Source: Halobellus captivus (GTDB lineage Archaea > Halobacteriota > Halobacteria > Halobacteriales > Haloferacaceae). From it: a stretch of 64,000 nucleotides of DNA. Position numbers and translations under genes: made by a program. The first letter of the stretch is position 1; each line of letters starts with the position of its first letter. The notes below the pieces were generated by a model. It worked only from the letters and a program-made list of their open reading frames with translations. It was not told the DNA's origin and did no database searches. Below, piece by piece: positions 8,557 to 17,316 of the stretch. Location of the stretch: assembly GCF_007655485.1 (NCBI RefSeq), contig NZ_VJXQ01000002.1:531434-595433 (forward strand). Reading direction: 5' to 3'.

Positions 8557-9084
8557 GTGGCCGACGAGGAAGAGCGACAACCCGATCTCTCGACGTTCGG
8601 CGGGGACCGCGAGCGCGACGACGGGAGTGGAGAACGCGACGATACCGATGCCGAGAGCATCGCCGGGACTGACGAGTTATCAGAATCCCCCGTCGAACGC
8701 GAGCGACGGCCCGTCGCGGAGCTCGATCGGACCGGGCGCGTCGAACTCGGCGTCGACCTGCTGGCCCATCTCGAACACGAGTCGCTGTCGCTCTCAGAGG
8801 CGGTCGACCGCATCGAGTCGGTGACGACGAACCCCGCGCTCACCAGAGAGATCCTCGACACGGCGGAGCTACGGGGCGTCATCGAGCGTGAGGACGGGCG
8901 ACTCCGGACGCGCCGGGGCGGCACGTACGTTCGATTCGAACAGCAGGTGGTCGAACGGACGGGTGACTACGAATGCCGACGCTGCGGCGCGAGCCTTTTG
9001 ACCGGGCACTTCGTGAAATTTGAGGCGGGTGAACTCGGTCCCTTCGGCCCTTCGTGCGTGCGGAAAGTTCTCGGACGGGAATAG
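8557..9084 (+). CDS. Haloarchaeal DUF5830-type protein with C-terminal zinc motif
   Basis: A 175 aa acidic protein starting at GTG 8557. The N-terminal 45 residues are low-complexity and charged. The conserved part begins near RVELGVDLLAHLEHE, holds a helical/winged-type segment (RGVIEREDGRLRTRRGGTY) and ends in a CxxC...C zinc-like module (YECRRCGAS, then FGPSCVRKVLG). I recognise it as a conserved haloarchaeal family (DUF5830) of unknown role, perhaps nucleic-acid binding. The last codons and stop are the first unit of the tandem repeat at 9069-9152. Confidence 0.75.
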   Translation: MADEEERQPDLSTFGGDRERDDGSGERDDTDAESIAGTDELSESPVERERRPVAELDRTGRVELGVDLLAHLEHESLSLSEAVDRIESVTTNPALTREILDTAELRGVIEREDGRLRTRRGGTYVRFEQQVVERTGDYECRRCGASLLTGHFVKFEAGELGPFGPSCVRKVLGRE

Positions 9085-9152
9085 TCGGACGAGAATGATC
9101 GAACGAAAATAGTCGGACGGGGGTGGTCGGACGAAAATAGTCGGACGCGAGT
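9069..9152 (+). repeat. Six 14-bp tandem repeats overlapping the stop codon
   Basis: Six imperfect 14-bp units (consensus like AGTCGGACGAGAAT) run without gaps. The first contains the last codons and TAG stop of the gene ending at 9084. Later units repeat the segment, with AATAG or AATGA recurring. The period is not a multiple of three, so it does not come from a protein repeat. The block sits in a convergent intergenic region. Confidence 0.9.
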
Positions 9153-9216
9153 CGCTCTCGGTGAGCAAAGATCACACACGGATGAACAGCAGAACAAACC
9201 GCTCCGTCGTGACCGA

Positions 9217-10455
9217 CTATCGGCCGCGACGGAGTTCTTCGATGAGCTGTTCGATGAGTTCGCGCTGCGTCCGAATCTCGTCGCTTTGCTGCTCGACCGT
9301 TTCGCGGAGCTCCGCCAGTTCGTCGAGGACGCGTTCGTCCGCCGGAGCCGCCGCCTCGAAGCCCGATCCCGCGAAATCGGATGGATTCGGTTTCGAGTCG
9401 TCGGTATCCCGCGCACCCCGCGTCGAACGGGATTCTCCCGCCTCGCCGGTGGATTCCGTCGAGCCGCTTTCAGCCGGACTCACACCCAGCGGATCCGACT
9501 CCCCGGCGTCCGAAGCCGTCGTCGCCGCGGGTGATTCGGGAGCCGACCCGCTCTCGGTCGCGTCGGACTGCGACGGCGAATCGGCTTTGACGCCTCCCGA
9601 CGTCTCGTCTTCGGGACGCCGCTCGACCTGTTGGGCGAGGGCGTCGACGTTCCCCGGCGCTGACTCGTCGCCTCGTGATTCTTCGGCCGATCGGGTCGCG
9701 TTCGCCGGGAACTCCTCGGGTTCGGACGGGTCGGCGATCAACGGGTCCGGTCCGTCGCCGAACGTGACCTCCTTCGAGTCGGCCGCCTTGGCCTCGGCGT
9801 CCGTATCGTCTTCTTCGGGTTCCGCGGCCGCCCGAAACTCCTCGATCGAATCGACGTCCCAGTAGGACAGAAGCGTCGTCTCCAACGCCGCGCGGACCGC
9901 GCGGGCCTCGTCGTTCGGCGCTTTGAACCGCTCTTGTCGACCGTCGACCGTCAGAACGATCGACGTCGCGACGCTGCCGTCCTCGAAAACGAGATCGGTG
10001 ACGTCGCCGAAGTGGTACGACTCGAAGTCCTCATCCCACAGGCTCTCGCCGATGTGTCGAACCACGCGCTCGCCCGCGATCGCGACCGTGAGCTCGCTGA
10101 ATCGGAAGAGCCGCTCCATCGGTTCGTCGGGTTCGAGAACGCCGTTTGCCTTCAGAACGCCCTCGACGATCGGGTGCAACGCGCGCTCGAACCGCTTCGC
10201 GGGGAGCGATATCGTCTCTTCGCCGTCGAGACCGTAATCGAGCGTCACCTTCGCCTTGCGGCGGCCCTCCGAGACGGTGATCCGCTCGGCCTCGTGGGGG
10301 TACTCCTTGACGGACTCGTCGGAGAGTAAGCCCTCCGCACGGTAGAGCAGCGTCCGCGTCGGCGTCACGTACAGTTCGTCCTCGCCGCCGAGGTCGACTC
10401 GAGCGACCACGTCCTCGTCAGCGAGGTCGGCCTGGACGATCTCCGGTTGGCTCAT
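9217..10455 (-). CDS. Conserved haloarchaeal protein (DUF7115-like) with C-terminal coiled coil
   Basis: 412 aa from the ATG at 10455 (MSQPEIV...); a longer frame to 10515 is possible but less likely. Residues 1-190 form a conserved domain that reads like two PH-like/DUF7115 halves (each with strands such as YVTPTRTLLYRAEG and a hydrophobic core). Residues 210-370 are disordered, Ser/Glu/Asp-rich. The last 35 residues are a heptad coiled coil (LDELAELRETVEQQSDEIR) ending in RRGR. Function unknown. The domain order suggests a soluble oligomeric scaffold, by inference only. Confidence 0.7.
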   Translation of the reverse strand: MSQPEIVQADLADEDVVARVDLGGEDELYVTPTRTLLYRAEGLLSDESVKEYPHEAERITVSEGRRKAKVTLDYGLDGEETISLPAKRFERALHPIVEGVLKANGVLEPDEPMERLFRFSELTVAIAGERVVRHIGESLWDEDFESYHFGDVTDLVFEDGSVATSIVLTVDGRQERFKAPNDEARAVRAALETTLLSYWDVDSIEEFRAAAEPEEDDTDAEAKAADSKEVTFGDGPDPLIADPSEPEEFPANATRSAEESRGDESAPGNVDALAQQVERRPEDETSGGVKADSPSQSDATESGSAPESPAATTASDAGESDPLGVSPAESGSTESTGEAGESRSTRGARDTDDSKPNPSDFAGSGFEAAAPADERVLDELAELRETVEQQSDEIRTQRELIEQLIEELRRGR

Positions 10456-10591
10456 AGATCCGTCCACCGTCCGTTTCGTCATAAATCCGTGGGTATCCTT
10501 CGCCGGGGTTGACACTGAAACGGCCGCTGATCGTTCTCGTGGGGTGTGATCCGACAGAATTCGTGATAACGGAGACCGATTCGTCGGCGAC

Positions 10592-10680
10592 GGTCAGTGA
10601 ACTCAGTCGCCGTCGATGGTCGGTGAACTCAGTCGTCGGGGGATGCGATCTGTCGTCGGGGATGCGATCAGTCGTCGGCG
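10592..10680 (-). repeat. Compound tandem repeats built on the carA stop region
   Basis: Two 26-bp units (from 10592 and 10618) share GGTCAGTGAACTCAGTCG with one mismatch. They run into two and a half 19-20-bp units (10632-10680) of GTCGTCGGGGATGCGATC. Read on the minus strand, the recurring core is GACGACTGA, which is exactly the Asp-Asp-stop end of carA. Copies of the gene's own terminus thus extend into the spacer. Confidence 0.85.
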
Positions 10681-11732
10681 ACGGCGTGGTGGCTCGTACT
10701 CGTCATCTCGAGGACGTCGTCAAAGAACCCCAGCGAGTCGTGCGGGCCGGGATGGGCCTCGGGGTGGTACTGTCGCGTGATGACGTCGAGTTCGTCGTTC
10801 GCGAGCCCCTCGGCGGTGCCGTCGTTGACGTTGACCTGCTTCACGTCGAGTTCATCGCCGGGTTCGCCGACGGTGTAGCCGTGGTTCTGCGTAGTCATGA
10901 CGACCTGCCCGGAGTCGAGGTCGCGAACGGGCTGATTGACGCCGCGGTGGCCGAAGTCCATCTTCTCGGTGGTGCCGCCGAGCGCACGCGCGACGACCTG
11001 CTGGCCGAGGCAGATGCCCGCGATGGGAACCTCACCGACGTACTCCTCGACGAGCGTCTGGGCGGCCCCGAAGTTCGCCGGGTCGCCCGGGCCGTTGGAG
11101 ATGAACAGGAGGTCGGGGTCGACCTCGGCGAGCTCCTCCGGCGTGGTGTTGTAGGGGAGCACCTCGACCGTCGCGTTCCGCTCGACGAGCGACTCGACGA
11201 TCGACAGCTTCGCGCCGCAGTCGACGAGCGCGACGTCGATGTCGCCGTCGCCGTAGGTGGTGTGCTCGACGGTCGTCACCTGTTTGCCGATGTCGACGTG
11301 CTCGCTCATACCTTTGCACTCCGCCAACTCGGCTTTGGCGTCCTCGGGCGTGACGTCCTCGCCGACCGCGATCCCGCACTTCATCGCCCCCTCTTCGCGG
11401 ATGGAGGTGACCAGATCGCGCGTGTCGATGTGATCGAGCGCGGGGACGTCTTCCTCGTCCAGCCACTCGACGACATCCTCGGTGAACTCGTGGGCAATCG
11501 CCGCGCGCGGGTGGACGCGGTCGGACTCGAATCGCTCCGTTCGGACGCCGTAGTTTCCGATGAGCGGGTACGAGAACGTCAGGACCTGCTCCTCGTAGGA
11601 GGGATCGGTCAGGCTCTCCTCGTAGCCGGTGTAGGCGGTCGTGAACACTAGCTCGCCGCGGGTCCGTCCCGGAGCGCGTCCGCGGGCCTCGATTACGCGG
11701 CCGTCCTCCAGGGCCAGATAGGCGTCCGACAT
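10668..11732 (-). CDS. carA: Carbamoyl-phosphate synthase small subunit
   Basis: The 354 aa glutaminase subunit hydrolyses glutamine and channels ammonia to CarB for carbamoyl phosphate, feeding pyrimidines and arginine. The N-terminal CPSase_sm domain (EDGRVIEARG, YTGYEESLTDPSY) is followed by a class I amidotransferase with nucleophile Cys241 (AGICLGQQ) and the partner His323/Glu325 (YHPEAHPGP). It is full length. carB is not in this window. A TATA-like box (minus strand, ACTTATACC near 11758) lies about 27 bases upstream, so the mRNA is probably leaderless. It is divergent from an Lrp-type regulator, with shared half-sites between them. Confidence 0.96.
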   Translation of the reverse strand: MSDAYLALEDGRVIEARGRAPGRTRGELVFTTAYTGYEESLTDPSYEEQVLTFSYPLIGNYGVRTERFESDRVHPRAAIAHEFTEDVVEWLDEEDVPALDHIDTRDLVTSIREEGAMKCGIAVGEDVTPEDAKAELAECKGMSEHVDIGKQVTTVEHTTYGDGDIDVALVDCGAKLSIVESLVERNATVEVLPYNTTPEELAEVDPDLLFISNGPGDPANFGAAQTLVEEYVGEVPIAGICLGQQVVARALGGTTEKMDFGHRGVNQPVRDLDSGQVVMTTQNHGYTVGEPGDELDVKQVNVNDGTAEGLANDELDVITRQYHPEAHPGPHDSLGFFDDVLEMTSTSHHAVADD

Positions 11733-11798
11733 TACGAGAAACGCACGGTATCCGGGGGTATAAGTGTTGCTTTCGTAGCTCAGTTACGATTTTCGTAA
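11732..11798. promoter_or_regulatory. carA-lrp intergenic operator: repeated TTACGA/TCGTAA half-sites
   Basis: The 97-bp divergent spacer contains a perfect inverted repeat TTACGA-TTT-TCGTAA (11784-11798), a further degenerate half-site TCGTAG just before it (near 11774), and another TTACGA at 11732-11737 touching the carA start codon. The inverted repeat covers the probable TATA region of the regulator gene (start 11830), and the outer site covers the start of carA. This is the arrangement expected for an autoregulated Lrp/AsnC protein that also controls carA. Binding is inferred. Confidence 0.6.
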
Positions 11799-11829
11799 TC
11801 GGTAAGCCCCTGCGGTTCGTCGGGCCCGT

Positions 11830-12252
11830 ATGGACGACCTCGATCGGCAGATCCTCGACATTCTGCGACGGGACGCGCGGACGCCGTACACCGAAATCGC
11901 CTCGCAGATCGGGACCTCCGAGGGAACGGTCAGAAACCGGGTCGAACGGCTGACCGAGGAGGGGGTCATCGAGCGGTTCACCGTCTCGACGCGCACGGGG
12001 AACATCAAGGCGATGATCGAGGTGTCGGTGAAGGTCGACGTCGACACCACCGAGATCACGGACCAGATGACCGAGTGGGAGCAGGTCGACTTCGTCTGGC
12101 AGGTATCGGGCGAAGAGGACGTCGTGCTCGTCGTCGACGCCGCCGACACCCGTGCGGTGAATCAGCTCATCACTCGCGCGCGCGAGCTCGACGAGGTGAA
12201 GAACACCAAGACGCGACTCATCCTCGACGAGCAGTTGGGCCGGTCGCCGTAG
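11830..12252 (+). CDS. Lrp/AsnC family transcriptional regulator
   Basis: A 140 aa protein: an N-terminal HTH (LDRQILDILRRDARTPYTEI, then GTSEGTVRNRVERL) and a C-terminal RAM/AsnC ligand-binding alpha-beta domain (about residues 60-135). Such proteins form octamers that sense amino acids. The gene is divergent from carA, an arrangement I recall as conserved in haloarchaea, so nitrogen/glutamine-linked control of carbamoyl phosphate synthesis is plausible. The short spacer with TTACGA half-sites supports autoregulation. Confidence 0.9.
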   Translation: MDDLDRQILDILRRDARTPYTEIASQIGTSEGTVRNRVERLTEEGVIERFTVSTRTGNIKAMIEVSVKVDVDTTEITDQMTEWEQVDFVWQVSGEEDVVLVVDAADTRAVNQLITRARELDEVKNTKTRLILDEQLGRSP

Positions 12253-12338
12253 TTCCTGTGAGTCCTTCGAGGTCGTCTCCACATCGATTTCGACGGTGCC
12301 ACTCCGAACGACACAGTACAGCGCCTGCGGAACGAATC

Positions 12339-12346
12339 GTTTTAGT
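12339..12346 (+). promoter_or_regulatory. TATA-like box of the S17e gene
   Basis: GTTTTAGT is centred about 28 bases before the ATG at 12370. This spacing predicts a leaderless transcript. Confidence 0.45.
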
Positions 12347-12369
12347 GCTCGCTGACGGAACAGTGGAGT

Positions 12370-12570
12370 ATGGCGATCAAACCCAAATACGTCAAGCAGC
12401 TCGGAAAGGTGCTTTTAGAGAAGTATCCCCAGGCGTTCAACACGGACTTCGAGACGAACAAAGAGAGCGTCGCGAGCCTGACGAACGTTGAATCGAAGGG
12501 CGTCCGAAACCGCATCGCGGGCTACATCACGCGCAAGAAGGGCAGCTCGGCACCTTCCTCCTCGGCGTAA
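12370..12570 (+). CDS. rps17e: 30S ribosomal protein S17e
   Basis: The 66 aa archaeal/eukaryotic small-subunit protein. MAIKPKYVKQLGKVLLEKYP, the FETNKESV segment and VRNRIAGYITR match S17e over its full length, with a short Ser/Ala tail. It is monocistronic, with a promoter giving a leaderless mRNA. The position of the ATG right after the promoter supports the start. Confidence 0.95.
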   Translation: MAIKPKYVKQLGKVLLEKYPQAFNTDFETNKESVASLTNVESKGVRNRIAGYITRKKGSSAPSSSA

Positions 12571-12652
12571 TTTGGATCTCGATTCTCGGTAGCTAGCGAC
12601 GTGGTGAGCGGGAGCTTCGGGTTCAAACGCGCAACCGCGTCTGCGCCACCGG

Positions 12653-12955
12653 TCAGAACCGATCCGCACGCGCCGCCGCAGTCCACTTCTCACGCGGCGC
12701 GCCGTCGGGGACGCGTCGAACGCGTCGGCCGCTCGTCGCGCTCACGCGACCGGCGAACGCCCATTTCTCGCCGTCCCACGTCGGCCCCGCGCGGGCCGCT
12801 GCGGCGGCGACAGCGACGGCCGCGCGCTCGCCGTCTGAGACGTGTGCGGCGACCGCCGCAGCGATCGCAGCGGCCTCCTCCTCGTCGGCGACGTCGGGGA
12901 TCGATAGGCAGTCGGTGAAGTCGTCTTCCCCCTCGGCGACGTTCTCGCTGTTCAT
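12653..12955 (-). CDS. pccX: PccX-like small subunit/accessory protein of acyl-CoA carboxylase
   Basis: A 100 aa acidic protein (Ala/Glu-rich, with [11 protein letters not shown] near residue 60 and [20 protein letters not shown] at the end). The C-terminal pattern WxxxxRxDRF and its place 6 bases behind pccB match PccX, the small protein shown in Haloferax mediterranei to be needed for propionyl-CoA carboxylase activity. It begins with a helical [15 protein letters not shown] segment that looks like the mini-subunit typical of beta/epsilon-type carboxylases. The biotin carboxylase/BCCP gene is not adjacent here; S17e lies convergently downstream. Confidence 0.7.
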   Translation of the reverse strand: MNSENVAEGEDDFTDCLSIPDVADEEEAAAIAAAVAAHVSDGERAAVAVAAAAARAGPTWDGEKWAFAGRVSATSGRRVRRVPDGAPREKWTAAARADRF

Positions 12956-12961
12956 CGGCGA

Positions 12962-14506
12962 TCAGATCGGGAGGTTCCCGTGTTTCTTCTCGGGGAGCGA
13001 CTCGCGCTTCGAGCGGAGCAGTTCGAGGTCAGAAACCAGTCGCGCGCGCGTCTCCGGCGGCTCGATCACGGCATCGATGAAGCCGCGGTCGGCGGCCGTG
13101 TACGGGTTCGCGAACTCGTCGCGGTACTCCTCGATCAGTTCCTCGCGGCGCTGTTCGGGGTCCTCCGCCGCCGCGAGTTCGTCGCTGTAGAGGATGTTCA
13201 CCGCGCCCTGCGGCCCCATCACGGCGATTTCGGCCGTCGGCCACGCGTAGTTGACGTCGGCTCCCAGGTGCTTCGAGGCCATCACGTCGTACGCGCCGCC
13301 GTAGGCCTTCCGCGTGATGACGGTCAGAAGCGGCACCGTCGCCTCCGAGTAGGCGTACAGGAGTTTCGCGCCGTGGCGGATGATGCCCTCGTGCTCCTGA
13401 TCTGTGCCGGGCAGGAAGCCGGGGACGTCAACGAAGGAGACGATGGGGATATTAAACGAATCGCAGATCCGGACGAACCGCGAGGCCTTCTCGGACGCCT
13501 CGATGTCGAGCGTTCCGGCGTTGACGCGCGGTTGGTTGGCGACGACGCCGACGGAGTGGCCGTCGAGGCGGGCGAAGCCGACGAGGACGTTCTTCGCGAA
13601 TCCCTCGTGAACCTCGAAGAAGGAGCCCTCGTCGAGAACGCCCTCGAAGACCTCGCGCATATCGTAGGGCTTTCTCGGCTCGTCAGGTACAACAGAATTC
13701 AACGACTCGTCGGCGCGTTCTGGATCGTCCCAGGGATCGACGCGCGGCGGGTCCTCGACGTTGTTCGGCGGGAGATACGATAAGAGACGCCGGATGTCGT
13801 CGAGCGCTTCCTCCTCACTCTCGCAGGCGAACTGGGCGACGCCCGAGGTGGCGGCGTGGGTGACCGCGCCGCCGAGTTCCTCGAAGCTCACCTCCTCGCC
13901 CGTGACGGTCTTGATCACGTCGGGGCCGGTGATGAACATGTGGCTCGTGTCCTTCACCATAAAGGTGAAATCCGTCAGCGCGGGCGAGTAGACCGCCCCG
14001 CCCGCGCACGGGCCCATAATCGCCGAGATCTGCGGGACGACGCCCGATGCCTCGGTGTTTCGGCGGAAGATCTCGCCGAAGCCCGCGAGCGACTGGACGC
14101 CCTCTTGGATCCGCGCACCCGCGGAGTCGTTGAGGCCGACGACCGGCGCGCCCACCTCGACGGCTTTGTCCATCACCTTCGTGATCTTCTCGGCGAGGAC
14201 CTCGCCGAGCGAGCCGCCGAAGACGGTGAAGTCGTGGGCGAAGACGAACGTCTTTCTCCCGTCTACCTCGCCGTAGCCGGTCACGACGCCGTCGCCCGGA
14301 AGCCGTTTCTCCTCCATCCCGAAGTTGTGATTTCGGTGCGTTCGGAGCTGGTCGATTTCCCGAAAGGTCCCGTCGTCGAGGAAGTACTCGATCCGTTCGC
14401 GGGCGGTCATCTTCCCCTTGTCGTGCTGGGCGTCGATGCGCGACTGTCCACCCCCTTTCAGCGCGCGCTCGCGCTTTTCGCGTAGCTCCTCGATACGGTC
14501 CTCCAT
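12962..14506 (-). CDS. pccB: Acyl-CoA (propionyl-CoA) carboxylase, carboxyltransferase subunit
   Basis: 514 aa from ATG 14506 ([12 protein letters not shown]), the normal PccB length; the open frame upstream is not family-like. Two crotonase-fold halves are clear: N-terminal [17 protein letters not shown] with oxyanion [11 protein letters not shown], and C-terminal [22 protein letters not shown] with [12 protein letters not shown]. The enzyme moves CO2 from biotin on the partner subunit to propionyl- or acetyl-CoA, giving methylmalonyl-CoA (propionate breakdown) or malonyl-CoA (for PHBV precursors). It forms an operon with pccX. An AT-rich promoter region lies at 14580-14650. Confidence 0.95.
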   Translation of the reverse strand: MEDRIEELREKRERALKGGGQSRIDAQHDKGKMTARERIEYFLDDGTFREIDQLRTHRNHNFGMEEKRLPGDGVVTGYGEVDGRKTFVFAHDFTVFGGSLGEVLAEKITKVMDKAVEVGAPVVGLNDSAGARIQEGVQSLAGFGEIFRRNTEASGVVPQISAIMGPCAGGAVYSPALTDFTFMVKDTSHMFITGPDVIKTVTGEEVSFEELGGAVTHAATSGVAQFACESEEEALDDIRRLLSYLPPNNVEDPPRVDPWDDPERADESLNSVVPDEPRKPYDMREVFEGVLDEGSFFEVHEGFAKNVLVGFARLDGHSVGVVANQPRVNAGTLDIEASEKASRFVRICDSFNIPIVSFVDVPGFLPGTDQEHEGIIRHGAKLLYAYSEATVPLLTVITRKAYGGAYDVMASKHLGADVNYAWPTAEIAVMGPQGAVNILYSDELAAAEDPEQRREELIEEYRDEFANPYTAADRGFIDAVIEPPETRARLVSDLELLRSKRESLPEKKHGNLPI

Positions 14507-14684
14507 CGTCACGTCGGACCACCTCCGATCATCGTCCCGTACGTACCGACGGGAGGCAAAAGGGTTTCCGCAATCCGACAAGGGAAGGTTCGTTGAATGT
14601 CGATAATCCATCCGCAATTCCGGCAAAAGGATACGAATAATAATTATACTTATTATGGCGGAAGCCGTGTTAGATGATAGCACA

Positions 14685-14882
14685 ATGGCGAGCACGTACA
14701 GATCACCCTTCGAGCGGCTCAAAACGCAGTACAGCCAGGTCGACCTCGTCTGTCCGAAGTGCGGCTACGACGACACCGACGGCGAGTGGCAGGCGGTGAC
14801 GACCGGCGGGGTCGTCCAGTACCGGCACATCTGTCCGAGTTGCGGCGCAATTCGTCGGCGGACGATCTCGCTCGGCCCCTGA
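14685..14882 (+). CDS. Small zinc-ribbon protein (HVO_0649 type)
   Basis: 65 aa from the ATG at 14685. It contains a two-knuckle zinc ribbon, CPKCGYD and [10 protein letters not shown], separated by about 28 residues. An upstream in-frame ATG at 14655 exists, but the TATA-like sequence TTATACTTATT (about 14644-14654) would start transcription after it, so 14685 is preferred. Haloarchaea carry many such micro zinc-finger proteins, some tied to motility or biofilm phenotypes; the role here is unknown. Divergent from pccB. Confidence 0.8.
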   Translation: MASTYRSPFERLKTQYSQVDLVCPKCGYDDTDGEWQAVTTGGVVQYRHICPSCGAIRRRTISLGP

Positions 14883-14942
14883 GAGCGGTACCGTCGCGAG
14901 CGAGTTCTCACCGATTCCGTCGGAAACGTGCGTCCACGCGGG

Positions 14943-16376
14943 CTACACCAGCGATCGCTCGGTCCGCACACCGAGGAACGCCGCGGCACCGACGAGGACG
15001 GCGACGCCGACCGTCGGCCAGAAGCCGATGCTGGCGTCGATGCCGAACGTCGTCAGCAGCGTAAAGAGGAGGAAGATGGGAAGAACGACGCCAGCGCCGA
15101 GCAGCCACGGCGTCGCGAGCGCGTCCGTGAGCCCGCCCGCGCCCGATCGGAGTTCCGCCACGGCGTCGCGTCCCATCACCCAGCCGACGAAGACTAGGAC
15201 GGCGGCCAGCCCGGCCGTCAGGAGCGTGTCGACGAGCGGGCCCGCGACGAACCCGAACACGCCCACACCCGCGATGGTGGGATTCATCGCACAGACGCCA
15301 CCCGTCACGACCACCGCGGCGGTGACGAGCGCCACCGCGCGCGGTCGCGAGAGGTCGTACTCGTCGACGAGGAAGGAGACGGGAATCTCGAGCATACTGA
15401 TCGACGACGACAGCGCCGCGAGGACGACGACGCCGAAGAACGCCGTCGCGACGAGCGCGCCGGCGGGGAGTTGGGAGAACGCGCCAGCGAGACCGACGAA
15501 CAGCGCGCCCGGACCGGGAGCGGTCTGGGAGGGATCAACGCCGAGCGAGAAGAGCAGCGGGAAGACGACGAGCCCCGCGAGAACGCCGACGAGCGTGTTG
15601 AGCACGGCGATAACGGTTCCATCGAAGGGCAGCGAGCGGTTCTCGTCGATGTAGGACGCGTAGGTGATCATCGTCCCCGCGCCGAGCGAGAGCGTGAACA
15701 GCGCCTGTCCCGCGGCGGGGCCGAGGACGTCGAAGAAGTTCGCCCGGACCGTCGCGATATCGAAGCTGAGGTAGAACGCATACGCCTCGGCGGCACCGGG
15801 GCGCGTTCCGGCCCAGACCGCGAGACCGATGAGCAGCGCGAGGACGGCGGGCATCATCACTTTCGTGCCGAGTTCGATCCCGCGGCGGACGCCCGCGTAA
15901 ACGACGACCGCTGTCAGGCCGAGAAAGAGCAGGTGAAAGCCGAGCGCGTCCAGCCCCGCGGAGGCGGCACCGAAGTACGCGCCCGGTTCGGCGAAGTACG
16001 CGGGCTGTGCGCCGGCGAGTCCCAGCGCGCTCGAACCGAAGTATCGGAGGATCCACCCGCCGACGACGCTGTAAAACGAGATCAGCGCGATCGCGGTGAC
16101 GACGTAAAAGACTCCCCAGAGGCCCCACGTTCGCGAGCCCGACAGATCCCTGAACGCGCCGACGGGACTTTTCTTCCCGCGCCGACCGACGACGAACTCG
16201 CCGAGGAGTCCGGGTACCCCGACGAGGAGCACGATACCGAGATAGACCAATAGAAATGCGCTTCCCCCGTTGTCCGCCGTCACCCACGGGAAACGCCAGA
16301 TGTTTCCCAATCCCACTGCAGAGCCCGCGGCAGCGAGGATGAATCCCACGCGCGTCGCCCACGTCTCTCGTGTCAT
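14943..16376 (-). CDS. Na+-dependent NSS/SNF family transporter (first copy)
   Basis: The 477 aa neurotransmitter:sodium symporter is full length, with 12 membrane helices. Signature elements: helix 1 GFILAAAGSAVGLGNIWRFPW with the unwound Na+/substrate site, and helix 6-7 LGAGTMITYASYIDENRS. Bacterial/archaeal homologues take up amino acids with Na+; the substrate cannot be predicted. A second family member (17317-18690) lies on the same strand 2 kb away, with a TrkA-type gene between them on the other strand. Confidence 0.93.
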   Translation of the reverse strand: MTRETWATRVGFILAAAGSAVGLGNIWRFPWVTADNGGSAFLLVYLGIVLLVGVPGLLGEFVVGRRGKKSPVGAFRDLSGSRTWGLWGVFYVVTAIALISFYSVVGGWILRYFGSSALGLAGAQPAYFAEPGAYFGAASAGLDALGFHLLFLGLTAVVVYAGVRRGIELGTKVMMPAVLALLIGLAVWAGTRPGAAEAYAFYLSFDIATVRANFFDVLGPAAGQALFTLSLGAGTMITYASYIDENRSLPFDGTVIAVLNTLVGVLAGLVVFPLLFSLGVDPSQTAPGPGALFVGLAGAFSQLPAGALVATAFFGVVVLAALSSSISMLEIPVSFLVDEYDLSRPRAVALVTAAVVVTGGVCAMNPTIAGVGVFGFVAGPLVDTLLTAGLAAVLVFVGWVMGRDAVAELRSGAGGLTDALATPWLLGAGVVLPIFLLFTLLTTFGIDASIGFWPTVGVAVLVGAAAFLGVRTERSLV

Positions 16377-16569
16377 TGGCTCTCAGTCCACCGCTCGCGA
16401 GTAAGTGGCTTTCGGACCGCATCTTTCTCAATTGGCCGATACAACGGACGTTCGTGATGAATCCGGCGGTCGTCGACCTCCTCCCAGTCCGCCGATAACC
16501 GAGACACCCTTTTGAAACCCATCAGTAGCTCGGGCTGACGCTTATCTGGGCCTACTATAATGAACAAAT

Positions 16570-17223
16570 ATGGATGATTCGGCACACGTCGTGATCGCTG
16601 GAAGCGGACGAGTCGGACACCGCGTGGCACAGTACTTCGCCGACCGGGAGCGACCCGTCACCGTCGTCGACCCCGATCCGGACGGCGCGATCGAGGGTGA
16701 CGACATCGAGGTCATCCAAGGGGACGCGACGAAGCCCTCGGTGCTCGAAGCGGCAATCACCGATCGGACGGGCGTCGTCGGCGCGCTCACGGACAAGGAG
16801 GACACGAACCTCGTGATTTGTATGGCCGCAAAGCGGTACGCCACGGGGCTCCGGACCGTCGCCCGCATCGACGACCGGGCCGGAGACGAGTACGAAGAGT
16901 ACGTCGACGAGGTGTATCTCCCCGAGCGCGCCAGCGTCCGCGCGGCGGTCAACGCGCTCACCGGGAGCGACGTTCGAACCCTAGAGGAAGTCACCGGCCA
17001 ACTCGAAGTGCTGGACGTTCGAATCGACTACGACGCGCCAGCCGCAGGTTCGGTCGTGGCGGACGCGCTCCCGGAGGGTTCCGTCGTCATCGCCGAATCC
17101 GGCGGCCACGTCGCCGTCCAACACTCAACAAAACTGATCGAAGGGCGTCGCTACCTCGTCGCCGCCGACCGCGACGTCGTCGGCGAAGTCATCGAACAGT
17201 GCCGAGGCCGAGGGGGGTCCTGA
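16570..17223 (+). CDS. TrkA-type K+ channel/transporter regulatory subunit (RCK)
   Basis: A 217 aa single RCK unit. The N-terminal Rossmann domain (VVIAGSGRVGHRVAQYFAD, acidic VVDPDP, GDATKPSVLEAA) binds NAD(H)/ATP. The C-terminal TrkA_C domain (about residues 135-215, with GSVVADALPEGSVVIAESGG) senses ligand. It gates a separate membrane K+ pore protein that is not encoded in the window. It lies between two Na+-coupled transporter genes on the opposite strand. A TATA-like GCTTATC near 16543 suggests a leaderless mRNA. Confidence 0.9.
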   Translation: MDDSAHVVIAGSGRVGHRVAQYFADRERPVTVVDPDPDGAIEGDDIEVIQGDATKPSVLEAAITDRTGVVGALTDKEDTNLVICMAAKRYATGLRTVARIDDRAGDEYEEYVDEVYLPERASVRAAVNALTGSDVRTLEEVTGQLEVLDVRIDYDAPAAGSVVADALPEGSVVIAESGGHVAVQHSTKLIEGRRYLVAADRDVVGEVIEQCRGRGGS

Positions 17224-17316
17224 CGACTCCGGCGCCGCCGCTGAACCGCGTTGATTCGTCGCTGTCCCCACCCATCCGCCGCGATCGACCTCTCCAAAGG
17301 TCGCCGGTCCCGGCGT

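Noticed and set aside
9063-9175. Peptide repeats on the minus strand (RPTIFVR-type) across the 14-bp repeat
   Set aside because: The 14-bp period gives repeats in all frames; the stop of the plus-strand gene lies in the first unit.
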